A DNA stretch of 64,000 nt from Streptomyces sp. TP-A0874 (GTDB lineage Bacteria > Actinomycetota > Actinomycetes > Streptomycetales > Streptomycetaceae): the NCBI RefSeq assembly GCF_001748085.1, contig NZ_BBZK01000004.1, positions 682,001 through 746,000 on the forward strand. Reading direction: 5' to 3'. Positions within the stretch are counted from its first letter, which is position 1, and every line of letters starts with the position of its first letter. Below the pieces are notes generated by a model. That model was not told the DNA's origin. It ran no database searches and was given only the letters and a program-made list of their open reading frames with translations. Both the position numbers and the translations under genes were made by a program. This document shows, one piece after another, positions 35,301-43,998 of the stretch.

Positions 35301-37250
35301 TCAGGGACGCGTCCGCGCCGCAGCGAGGCTCGCGCGCCATTCGGGTGCGTCCGGTTCCTCGTGGAACTCCAGGAGGTGCTGTCCGGCGTGGCGAGCCAGT
35401 GCGTCACGGACCTGGGCCGGGGTGACGCGGAAGAACTCGCGTCGCGTGTTGACCCGGTTGACGCGTTGGTCCTCGAACTGGTGGTGGAGGGCGCGCTCCA
35501 GGCTGACCGCGTCGTCGCTGTAGATCAACGCGTGCACGTCGAAGCGGAACGGGACGGAGGCATCGCCGAGTTCGTTGACCCGGTCCATGGGGTCGAGGCG
35601 GCGGGTGAGGCCGATCTTGACCATGGACTCACCGAAGGCGCCGATGTTGGAGATGACGTACACGTACCCGGCTCGGCGGTTGGCCTCTCGCTGGTTGATC
35701 ACCTCCTCCTCAAGGTCGATCTCACCGAGCTTCCGCTCCAGTTCCTCGATCTGGGCGGCGTCCGCCTGGCCCGCGGAACGCGCCCGGTTCAGCGCCAGGA
35801 CAAGCCGGTCACGCTCCTTGTCAAGGCGAGCGCGCTCACGGACGATCTCCCGTTCCAGCCGCTCTTCCTCCCGCTGACGTGCCCGCTCCTCGCGCCGCCG
35901 TTCCTTCTCCTCCTCGACCTTGGCCAAGTAGTCGGCGGTCAGCTCCAGTTCGCGCACTCGCAGCCGGTGGTACTCGTCTGTGACCCTGATCTGCATGGTC
36001 TTGCCGAGCCTGGCGATGGTCTCCCTGGACTTCACGAGGCGGTCGACGAGCGAGGCGAGGCGGTGCGGCTTCATGCCCCGAACCGCGGCATCGGCCTCCG
36101 CGTTGTAGGCCCGGAGCATCAGTTTGGAGAAGTCCCGCACCATGCGCCGCCCTTCAGCGGCGGAGCCGTTGACCATCCAGTGGGTGGCGCCCATGACGGC
36201 CCGACCGTTCTTGGTGAGCGCCTTGTACTCGTCCTTGATGAGGCCGATTCGTTCCTTGTAGGCGACGGCGTCGGCGAGCGGATGGCGGTACTCGTAGACA
36301 CCGGCCTCCTGCAACAGGGCCAGGTCATCGGTGACGACCAGACCGCCCCGGGCCGCCGCCAGGCGCCGCTCGGCCTCCTGCGCCTGCACCTCCAGTTCGT
36401 TCAGCCGCTGCCGGGCACTCCGCAACTCGCGCTCGGCACGCTCTGCTCCGGCCTCAACCTTCGCGTCGAGCACGGCATCGATCCGCTGGAGTTCCGCCGA
36501 GCGTTCCCCATGGGCCCGGCGGAGCCGTTCGGTCTCCTGGACCAGCCGGGCGGTATCGGCGCCGACGACGGCAGAAAGCTCGGTCATCAGACGGTGGTTC
36601 TCCGCCCGCAGAGCCTCGCGGTCAGCGCCCCGAACACGCAGTTCCTCCTCGAGTCGGGCGGCTTCCGCCTCGGCCTCTCTCCGGCGACGGCCAAAGAGTC
36701 CACCCCCGCTCCCGCCGGCGGGTGGAGGCGACTGCTGCGGTACGCCCGTGGCTGGAGCGTGCTGCGCGGGCTGAGCCGGAGCGGGTGCCCCCGGAGAGGC
36801 CACGGGGCCGGCGGACGGCTGCCCCGGAACGGTGTGGGCGGCGTTGCCGCTCTGCGCCGCCTGCCACCGGCGCCACTGCTCCAGGCGGTCCGCGATGTTC
36901 TGACCGTCCCGCTGGTCCATGTTCTTGAACTCAGCCGCCCACCCGGCGACGAACAGAGTGAGGACGGACCAGGCGAGCCCGTTCGTCCACCGGACGCCGG
37001 TGACCTCGACGAGGGCGTGGGAGACCAGGCGCTGACCGGTCCTGCCCTGCGCCCGGAACAGGACCCGACGGTCAGTGAGCGCGAGTACCCCCATGACCCC
37101 GTCATGATGCGCTACGGCGATGGCCTGCACCGTCTCGTCCGACGACAGCACTTCATGGAGGCTTCTGACCGTCCCCTTTACCGGGAACCAGATGCCTTTG
37201 ATCGCGGCTGCCGCCGCGTCCACATCGGGCCGGGGAGACTGTGCGGACAA
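35301..37250 (-). CDS. DUF4041 / GIY-YIG (MUG113, T5orf172) nuclease with PH-like N-terminus
   Basis: A 649-residue protein. Order: PH-like domain (residues 15-100, VLALTDRRVLFRAQG); a short hydrophobic stretch LAWSVLTLFVAGWAA; a Pro/Ala linker; a long coiled coil (about 190-310); DUF4041 (about 320-430, DALALLQEAGVYEYRHPL in essence); a second charged coil; and a GIY-YIG domain (about 535-625) with GYVYVISNIG, MVKIGLTRR and FFRV. DUF4041 plus GIY-YIG is the architecture of SNIPE, a membrane nuclease that cuts phage DNA on entry (as I recall it). The start is TTG 37250, weakly supported; a GTG at the ninth codon is another option. Confidence 0.8.
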   Translation of the reverse strand: MSAQSPRPDVDAAAAAIKGIWFPVKGTVRSLHEVLSSDETVQAIAVAHHDGVMGVLALTDRRVLFRAQGRTGQRLVSHALVEVTGVRWTNGLAWSVLTLFVAGWAAEFKNMDQRDGQNIADRLEQWRRWQAAQSGNAAHTVPGQPSAGPVASPGAPAPAQPAQHAPATGVPQQSPPPAGGSGGGLFGRRRREAEAEAARLEEELRVRGADREALRAENHRLMTELSAVVGADTARLVQETERLRRAHGERSAELQRIDAVLDAKVEAGAERAERELRSARQRLNELEVQAQEAERRLAAARGGLVVTDDLALLQEAGVYEYRHPLADAVAYKERIGLIKDEYKALTKNGRAVMGATHWMVNGSAAEGRRMVRDFSKLMLRAYNAEADAAVRGMKPHRLASLVDRLVKSRETIARLGKTMQIRVTDEYHRLRVRELELTADYLAKVEEEKERRREERARQREEERLEREIVRERARLDKERDRLVLALNRARSAGQADAAQIEELERKLGEIDLEEEVINQREANRRAGYVYVISNIGAFGESMVKIGLTRRLDPMDRVNELGDASVPFRFDVHALIYSDDAVSLERALHHQFEDQRVNRVNTRREFFRVTPAQVRDALARHAGQHLLEFHEEPDAPEWRASLAAARTRP

Positions 37251-37784
37251 GGGGCTTCACTCTCTCTCAGTTGTCGGTCGCCTGCGTGCAGGGAGTGCAG
37301 GGTTTACGTGATGACGCATCCACAGCGGTGGTCCGCCGGTCGAGCGTGCGTTTCGTCTCGTGGGCGGCGAGCCGGGAGACGCCCGGCGCCGTTCGGAGCG
37401 AGCCGACTCCTGAACGGCTCAGCCAGAGCAAGCGAACGGTTGCGGTACCCACCATGTGCTCGCGCGTCATTCAGCTACCCGCCCCCCTGGCAATGTGACG
37501 CAGCCGTGTAGAACGTGAAGAATATGCGAACCGGCCAGGTTCGCGAAGCCGAAGTGGAGAACGGGTGGTTGTTGCCGTGTGCGGGGCTCACCGGAGCCCC
37601 GTCCGGCTTCGACGGCGGTGGTGGGACAAGCACCCGACACCGACCGCCAGTGTGAGTACGCCACCGGTCCGAGAAGACGACTGCGCCAAGTGTTCGGGAA
37701 ACCCGACGCTGTCGGCCGTAGCTGAGTAATCTCATCCGCACTTGTCGGGCCTTATGGCGACGACGGGCAGCGGAAGGGGCGTTC
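37251..37784. other. intergenic region with a GC hairpin
   Basis: About 530 bases with no convincing gene. It holds the promoters of two divergent genes. The only structure noted is CGGGGCT...AGCCCCG at 37582-37601 (7-bp stem, 6-base loop). Open frames here have no family signal. Confidence 0.5.
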
Positions 37785-40222
37785 GTGGAGCGGGAGGCGG
37801 AGGGAGAGCGCACGGGAGATGGGGGGACCTCCAACGAGTTCTCGGGGTCCGGCGGGCCCGTTTTCCAAGGGCGGGACTTCCTCGGTCACATCACGGTCAA
37901 CGCGGCCACCGTCCCTCGCGCCGGGGGAAGCGAGGACGCGGACCTGGCGCGGGCCGCGGACGACCTGGCGCTCGCCGTCAAACGTCAGTGGCGGGAGGAG
38001 GCGGCGCTGCGGCGCCTGAACGATCCGTATCCGCTTCCGGTCCGGTGGCGGCCCGCCGCACCTGAACTCATGGAGCCCTGGCATTCGCTGGTCCGGCTGG
38101 CCACGACGGGAATCGGCCTGGCGTCGTCGGCCCCGCCATCCGGTTGGGCCGCCGGTCCCGAAGCGCTCTCCGGGGGCGGCGGCGATCTGCTGAACGTCAT
38201 GGCCCGGGTGCCCACGAGCCGCCTGGTCGTGCTCGGCGAACCCGGATCAGGCAAGAGCATGCTGCTCGTGCGGTTGGTGCTGGACCTGCTCGCGCACCGC
38301 CGCCATGGGGACCCGGTGCCCGTGCTCGTACCGCTCGCCTCCTGGGCCCCGGGCCGGGAGGATCTGGACCGGTGGTTGGAGCAGCGGATGAGTATCGACT
38401 ACCCGTGGCTCGGCGAAACCGGCCGGACGGGAACGAGCAGAGCACGGGAGTTACTCGACGCCGGCGCGGTCATGTTGGTGCTGGACGGCCTGGACGAGAT
38501 CCCGGACGCCGTCCGGGGCCACGCCGTCGCCCGGATCAACGACACCCTCGGCCGCAACCCGGATCTCGGAATGGTCCTCAGCTCCCGCAGCGCCCCCTTC
38601 GCCGCCACCGTCCGGCCCCCGAACGGTCGCGAGGTGCGGGTCACCGGTGCGGCGGGCGTCGAGATCGAACCGCTGGACCTGGAGACCGTCGAGTCGTACC
38701 TGCGGGACTCCGCGGGCGGCCCCGACCACGAGGCGCGCTGGCAGGAGGTGTTCGCCGCACTCGCCGCCGAGCCCACGCAGCACCCTTTGGACCGGTTGCT
38801 GACCACCCCGCTGATGGCGTATCTGGCCCGCGTCGCCTACAGCCCCTCAGCCGACGTGTCGGAGTATCCGGGCCACGCTGCCGGTTCCGGCGTCGGCCGG
38901 TCGGAGCCGGCGCGGGGTTCCGCGTACGTCTCCGCGAACTCCGGACGGGGTCCCGCGCCGGGCCAGCCCGGCGCTCCCGTCGGTTGCCCCTCGGAGCTTC
39001 TGGACTACGCTTCCCGACGCCCGCCGCCATCCGGGCACATCTGCTGGACTCCTTCATCCCCGCCTCCTACGCCGGGCAACCGACCTCGGCACCGGCCGGA
39101 TCGTCAGGACCGCGCCACCAGTGGACGCGAGCGCAGGCCACCCGCTTCCTGGCCTTCCTCTCCCGTGACCTGGAGCACCGCCAGCAGGGCACCACCGACC
39201 TCCGGTGGTGGGACCTCGCCGACGCGGCCCCGAGGGTTCTGGCAGGGGTGGCCGTCGGGCTCGTGGCGGTGCCGGCCGGCGTGGTGATGCCTTTCGGCGC
39301 CTGGCTCGGGGTGGGCATGCTCGTCGGTGTCTGCATGGCGCTGATCGGCCGCCGGTGGAGTCCGCCCGGCCGGAGTTTCAACCGCGGGCTGGCGGGAGGG
39401 CTGATCGGCAGTGTCCTCGGGTCCGTGTTCGGGCTCGGCGTGCGCTCCGTGCTCGGGCTCGACATCCCCGCCGGCTATCTGGTCAGCGGGCTCGCGTTGG
39501 GCCTGGTGCCCGGGTTCCTCGGCGGCTTCGGGGCCGGGCTGGCGGGCGGTGCCGCAGCCTCCTTCGTCGGGGCATTCGTCGGTGAACCCGAGATGGGGGA
39601 CCCGGCGCCGCTGGTCAACAGCGTGGGTTTCGCCGTCGCCGCCGCCTGTCTGATCACCCTGGGCCGCAGCCGCCTGCCGGCGCGTGGGCTGCGCTGGTCC
39701 CCGCTCGGCATCCTCACCGCCCTGGGTGGCGGCCTCGTCCTCGGCATCGCGGTCACCCTGCAGGCCGGTCCGCTCAACGGGTTGCTGTCCGGGGCGGTCG
39801 CCGCCGCCGGTGGTTCCTTCGGCGCGGGGCTGGAGGCCAAACCGGCCGAGGCGACGGTCGCGGCGGACCCGCGGACCGCACTCGACCAGGACCGCGTCAC
39901 CTTCTGGACCACCGCCCTGGCGGGCGGTCTCGCCATCGGGCTGGCGGCCGCCCTGGTCGTCGGGTCGGTCATGGGGCCGTGGCGGGGGTGGCTGACCGGA
40001 CTGGCCGACGGGTTGGCGACCGGACTGGCCTGGGGCTTCCTCCAGGCCAGCTACGGATCGTTCACCCTCGCCCGATGGTGGCTCGCCCTGCGGGGCCGGG
40101 TGCCGTGGCGGTTGATGCCGTTCCTCGCGGACGCGCACCGACGCGGGGTGCTGCGGCAGGTCGGTGCGACGTACCAGCTTCGCCACGCCGAACTGCAGCG
40201 TCGCCTCGCGGGGAGGACCTGA
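37785..40222 (+). pseudogene. NACHT-type STAND ATPase with membrane C-terminus, one frameshift
   Basis: The first frame has an amyloid-like motif at residues 19-35 (FSGSGGPVFQGRDFLGH), a NACHT core with Walker A GEPGSGKS (Lys157) and Walker B MLVLDGLDEIP (Asp234), and SSRSAPF. At about 39007-39012 the sequence drops one base, then DSFIPASYAGQ, RFLAFLSRDLEHR and a glycine-rich stretch of hydrophobic segments (VGLVAVPAGVVMPFGAW and more) follow to 40222. This layout fits membrane-linked NACHT proteins of Streptomyces. GTG 37785 follows GGAAGGGG. The break could be decay or a sequencing error. Confidence 0.8.
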
Positions 40223-40313
40223 GCCGGGCCTTCCTTCGTCGGCACCGCCGGGCAGAGCAGCGGCGCCGGTGACGGGAGCGAGTCCCCGACCACTCTCCGG
40301 CCGCGCGCCCTCG

Positions 40314-40352
40314 TGCACCGGGCGGCGCGGGGTAGGCGGCACACCCGGTGCA
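40314..40352. terminator. bidirectional terminator hairpin
   Basis: TGCACCGGG and CCCGGTGCA form a perfect 9-bp stem with a 21-base GC-rich loop. It lies between the convergent NACHT and TROVE genes. Confidence 0.6.
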
Positions 40353-40457
40353 GCGGAGCCCGAGGCAGGGAGAACCGCGCTCGGGCGCACCCGAGGGCGG
40401 CTGCGGTCGAGCTGCGCCGGAGACAGCCGGCCAGCCGAGTCGCCGCCCGGCGCGACG

Positions 40458-42035
40458 TCAGCCCCGCTCCTCCCACGGCCACCCGGCGTCCCGCCCCCGC
40501 TCCAGCAGCGGAACCGTCCGGAAGGCCGCGTCCGTCAGGCCGCCGAAGGTGTGGCGGTTGCCGCCGTCGGAGGGCCCGTGGCCGGCCTGGTAGCCGGCCA
40601 GGTTCCAGGTGTACACGGGTACATGGGGCGGGACCACGGCCGTCGGGTCCCCGTCGTAGTGGTACGACGCCTGCTCGTCGGTGACGATCAGGACCCGGTC
40701 GTGGCCGCGGTAGTGGGTACGCACCGCCTCGGTGGTGTTGGTCCCTCCCAGGTTGGTGAACCGTTCCAGGACGCGGAGCACGGACTCGCCGCGCCTGGTC
40801 CGGATCCGCCGGCTGGTGGTGCCGAACTCCACCAGGTCGGCCCGCTCGGCGCGGAGCGCCACCGCGGTGCCGAAGACGGCGGCGGAGTCCGCCCGGTTGA
40901 GCTGCGTGCGCTCCGAGATCCCGTAGAACATGGATCCGGATCGGTCCACCAGGACCAGGGTCCGGCCGGGCAGCACGGGCACGCCTGCCAACGAGTGGCC
41001 CAGCCCCTGCTCCAGCGCGTGCCCCCAGCGCAGGGAGGGAGCGTGCCGGTACGCGGCCAGGAACCGGAAGGGCAGCTGGCGGGAGCGCGCGACCTCCGCG
41101 GGGTCGGCGATCCGGTCCGCGACGGCCTCGGCCGTCGCGTCGGACACCCCGGCCTCGTCGAAGTTGCGCAGGTTGCGCAGCAGGGCCATGTACCCCATGG
41201 AGGGGATGACGGCCTCCCACACCTTGGCGTCCATCGGGCCCTGGAGCCAGCCGGCCAGCGTCTCCCAGGCCATGCCCGCCTGCGCCAGTTCCTCCCGTCC
41301 CTCGGGCCGGTCCAACAGGGCGCGCCGCTCCGCGAGCGGCAGCGCCGTCAGTTCCGCCCGCTTGGCCACCATCCGCAGGTCGGTGGGTATCTGCCCCTCA
41401 CGGCCGTGCCGTCGGTCGATGGCGTGCTTGAACAGCGGCCCCTGCCACGGCTTGTCAGCGGCCGGAGAGGCGTGGACGAGTTCCAGGACGTCCCCGAAGC
41501 GGTAGCCCTTGGTCGCCGTGTCGTACTTGAGCAGGTTCCGTTCGGTGTACAGGCGCTGCACGGCGTCGGCGATACCGCGCTTGACCGGCTTGGGCAGGTT
41601 GCGTCCGTAGCGGGACGTCCAGTAGGCGAGCAGTTCGCCCGGCTCGTCGGCGCGTCGCAGCACGGAGGCGATGACCTGCCGGGAGTGGCCGGGGGCCTGC
41701 GCGTCGAGGCGACCGCGAGTGAACTCGGCGGCTCCGACGAGCGCGGCGGTGCGCAGGTTGGCCTCCTGCCGCAGCCAGGAGAGCAGGCTCGCGGCCCACT
41801 GCGGGTCCTGGACGGCGAGTTCGCGGACGAGGGCGCTGTAGCGGTCGTCACGGCGCCGGCCGGTCTCGTAGAAGGTGTCCTGGCCGACCATGTTGGTCAC
41901 GGCCAGGAGGAACAGCTCCGACTTCTCGTCCCGGAGGAAACCCGCGCCGCCCTCGTGGGTGGCGGTGGCCGGCCCGATGGACTTCACCGGGGAGCTGCCG
42001 GACGACCTGCTGATACGGATGTTGAAACGCGCCAT
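40458..42035 (-). CDS. rsr: TROVE domain protein, Ro60/Rsr ortholog
   Basis: A 525-residue ring-shaped RNA-binding protein. The N-terminal TROVE part has FETGRRRDDRYSALV in essence, PQWAASLLSWLRQEANLRTA, and the helical repeats. The C-terminal von Willebrand A domain has an intact MIDAS: DRSGSM (Asp364, Ser366, Ser368), NLGGTNTTEAV and VTDEQAS. Bacterial Ro (Rsr) binds Y RNAs and helps RNA decay and stress survival. GAGGAGGAA precedes ATG 42035. The DNA just upstream on the same strand holds a Y-RNA-like sequence, as expected of rsr loci. No RtcB ligase gene is nearby. Confidence 0.92.
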   Translation of the reverse strand: MARFNIRISRSSGSSPVKSIGPATATHEGGAGFLRDEKSELFLLAVTNMVGQDTFYETGRRRDDRYSALVRELAVQDPQWAASLLSWLRQEANLRTAALVGAAEFTRGRLDAQAPGHSRQVIASVLRRADEPGELLAYWTSRYGRNLPKPVKRGIADAVQRLYTERNLLKYDTATKGYRFGDVLELVHASPAADKPWQGPLFKHAIDRRHGREGQIPTDLRMVAKRAELTALPLAERRALLDRPEGREELAQAGMAWETLAGWLQGPMDAKVWEAVIPSMGYMALLRNLRNFDEAGVSDATAEAVADRIADPAEVARSRQLPFRFLAAYRHAPSLRWGHALEQGLGHSLAGVPVLPGRTLVLVDRSGSMFYGISERTQLNRADSAAVFGTAVALRAERADLVEFGTTSRRIRTRRGESVLRVLERFTNLGGTNTTEAVRTHYRGHDRVLIVTDEQASYHYDGDPTAVVPPHVPVYTWNLAGYQAGHGPSDGGNRHTFGGLTDAAFRTVPLLERGRDAGWPWEERG

Positions 42036-42148
42036 GGAGGGTTCCTCCTCGTGGAGGAAGGCTTGTCCGGCAGGGCGCCCGAGATCGAAGTCGGCGGCGG
42101 TCGATGCGGGGTTCGATCCCCGCGCGCCCCGAGGGCGCTTCACCCAAA

Positions 42149-42404
42149 GAAGTAACCGTCGCCTGCGCACCGGGCGCCCTGCTGGTGGCCTCCCGAGATC
42201 AAGGGCGGCTTCGGTTGGAGTCTCTGGAAAAGAAGTAACCGAGGCCTTCGCACCGGGAGGTGCATGAACTTAGCTGTCCAGAGGTCAAAGCCGGTGGAAC
42301 CGACAAGCTGCTCTACCAGTTGAGCTACCGGCGCGCTGGGCGCCGGACGGGACTCGAACCCGCAACCCGCTCCTTGGAATGGAAGTAGGTCCCGCCTTCG
42401 CACC
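42149..42404 (-). repeat. three 23-base repeats upstream of the TROVE gene
   Basis: Copies at 42149-42171, 42232-42254 and 42382-42404, all 23 bases. On the minus strand each has the form GGTGCG[A/C]AGGC, five variable bases, then GGTTACTTC or ACCTACTTC. The 5' part resembles the Ro-binding strand of Y RNAs (GGUCCGAAGG in animals). They could mark the base of up to three Y RNAs. Confidence 0.7.
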
Positions 42405-42407
42405 TGG
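42256..42407 (-). ncRNA. yrlA: candidate YrlA-type Y RNA with permuted tRNA-like domain
   Basis: On the minus strand a T-arm (CGGG/CCCG around TTCGAGT, 42348-42362) is followed by a 7-bp acceptor-like stem CCGGCGC/GCGCCGG closed by a 5-base loop (42328-42346). Then comes a D-arm GCTCAACTGGTAGAGC (42310-42325). That order is a circular permutation of a tRNA, the arrangement known for YrlA. A third stem (AGCTTGTC with GACAGCT, one bulge) follows. The ends close by AGGTGC (42400-42405) with GCACCT (42258-42263). It lies upstream of the rsr gene. It is not a normal tRNA because the arms are in the wrong order and no anticodon arm fits. Confidence 0.7.
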
Positions 42408-42652
42408 ACGTCATCGACTCTAGGCGGCCCGCCGCCGCTCTGTCATTCGATTTCGGCTCGTGGTACTGCTCTGTGTGGGTGCCGGCGAGGTCGGTCCGAG
42501 CGGAGCGCCGGACTATCTGCCGAGCCGTCACGGCCCGTGCGGAACAGCCGACTCTCCCTGGTCATCGGCGATCTGCGATTGCCGCGGACGCTCACCGCCG
42601 TCCTGGTCGGGCGCGGCGGAGCGACTCGGCCGGAGTACGGGCCGCTGTCGTC

Positions 42653-42669
42653 CCGGGGCGGGGCCCCGG
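42653..42669 (-). terminator. terminator of the 15-gene operon
   Basis: CCGGGGC and GCCCCGG form a perfect 7-bp stem with a 3-base loop. It begins immediately after the nitrilase stop and has no T tract. Confidence 0.7.
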
Positions 42670-42670
42670 T

Positions 42671-43525
42671 TCAGACGGCCTCCGCCGCGGACGCCCTCTC
42701 CGCGAGCATGTGCAGAAAGCCACGGACCTGTGCGATCCGCTCCGGATCCAGTTCGCTGACGACGATCTCCTCACCTTCCGTGCCCGCTCCGCCCACCAGG
42801 CGGCCGTCCGGTGCGTACACCGCGCTCGCGCCGCCCGCCGGCCGGTCGGCGGGACCGCCCACCGCATTGGCGTACACGCTGTAGACGGTGTTCTCCAGCG
42901 CTCGGGCGGGCATGTACACAGCGGCCCGGCGTTCGGCGCCGACCACGAACGCGCTCGGGCACAGATAGGCGTGCGCTCCGGAGAGTGCGGCGGCTCCCGC
43001 GTGCGCGGCGAAGGACATGTCGTAGCAGATCGCCAACCCGAGGCGCCATCCGCCGACCTCCAGCAGTCCGTCGCCGCCGGTGCCCGCGGTGAAGATCCTG
43101 GACTCGTCAGCGTGCCACAGGTGCCGCTTCTCGTAGACCACCGAGACCGTTCCCGGGGGCTCGACCGCCAGAAGGCAGTTGACGAGTGCTCCGTCGAGCC
43201 TCCGTACCGCCGCGCCGACCAGGACGGCGGTACGGCTCCGCACGGCCTCCTCGACCAGGGGCTCCAGTCGCGGATCGGTGACGGCGCCCGCCACCTCGGT
43301 GGTGATCTCGCAGCCCTCGGGGTCGGCCTGGAGCGTCGGCAGGTCGTAGCCGCAGAGGTGAAGTTCGGGCAGGACGGCCACCCGGGCGCCCCGGCGGGCG
43401 GCTCGGGACACCATCCCCGCCGCGCGGCGGGCGTTCCCCAACAGATCCCCGGGGATCGCCTCGGTCTGGAGGACGGCGAGCGGCAGCGGGGCGGAGGGGA
43501 CCTCCCACCGGTGCGGTTCGGTCAA
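42671..43525 (-). CDS. carbon-nitrogen (nitrilase superfamily) hydrolase
   Basis: A 284-residue amidohydrolase with the Glu-Lys-Cys triad: Glu54 in VLPELHLCGYD, Lys133 in VYEKRHLW, Cys168 in LAICYDMSF. It cleaves or transfers an amide or nitrile. The start is TTG 43525, overlapping the preceding stop as TTGA, with GGGGGAGG just upstream. It is the last gene of the operon, so it may act as the final hydrolase, or as an amidase that removes an amide or acyl group. Confidence 0.88.
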   Translation of the reverse strand: MTEPHRWEVPSAPLPLAVLQTEAIPGDLLGNARRAAGMVSRAARRGARVAVLPELHLCGYDLPTLQADPEGCEITTEVAGAVTDPRLEPLVEEAVRSRTAVLVGAAVRRLDGALVNCLLAVEPPGTVSVVYEKRHLWHADESRIFTAGTGGDGLLEVGGWRLGLAICYDMSFAAHAGAAALSGAHAYLCPSAFVVGAERRAAVYMPARALENTVYSVYANAVGGPADRPAGGASAVYAPDGRLVGGAGTEGEEIVVSELDPERIAQVRGFLHMLAERASAAEAV

Positions 43526-43998
43526 AGGCCTCCCCCGCCCCCCAGCAGATGCCCGTTCGGCGCCTTGGCCAGCGCGGCCACCTCGGGGCATTCCAGGACC
43601 GTGACGCCCTGACTCTCCAGGATCGCCTTGCCCTGGCAGTCGGCGACGAAGTTCTCCGGCTCCCGCCAGGCGATCACCACTCGGGGGATTCCCGCCGTCA
43701 GGATGAGCTGGGTGCAGCTGCACGGCCGGGACGCCCGCTGGGAGCAGGGCTCCAGACTGCTGTAGAGCGTCGCCTGCCGCAGCCGCGGATCCCCCGACGG
43801 GAGCCGGGCCAGCGCGGACTCCTCGGCGTGTACGAGCGGGTCGGTGTCCCTGCTGTGGCCGCGGGCCAACTCGCGCCCCGAACCGTCCACGATGACGGCT
43901 CCCACGCTGAAGGCGCTCTCCGAGGGCGGGCACAGGTGCGCCTGCCGTGCCGCCTCGGTCAACCACTGACGGTCCTCCGGTGTAACCGCCGAAGTCAT
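43522..43998 (-). CDS. RibD-like/ToxE-like cytidine-deaminase-fold deaminase
   Basis: A 158-residue zinc deaminase: His57-Ala-Glu59 in LVHAEESAL and the cysteines Cys85 and Cys93 in SLEPCSQRASRPC, the longer RibD variant of the PCxxC motif. It matches the deaminase half of RibD, which removes the 2-amino group of the pyrimidine made by GTP cyclohydrolase II. In toxoflavin pathways the same job is ToxE's. It starts at ATG 43998, overlapping the reductase stop by ATGA, so the two halves of RibD are split into adjacent genes here. Confidence 0.85.
   Translation of the reverse strand: MTSAVTPEDRQWLTEAARQAHLCPPSESAFSVGAVIVDGSGRELARGHSRDTDPLVHAEESALARLPSGDPRLRQATLYSSLEPCSQRASRPCSCTQLILTAGIPRVVIAWREPENFVADCQGKAILESQGVTVLECPEVAALAKAPNGHLLGGGGGL

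Noticed and set aside
37267..37470. Small minus-strand gene in the region before the NACHT gene
   Set aside because: No ribosome-binding site or family signal was seen in the 67-residue frame.
42310..42363. A normal tRNA gene
   Set aside because: T-arm precedes D-arm on the minus strand, the acceptor stem is closed by a loop and no anticodon arm fits. It is a permuted tRNA mimic.
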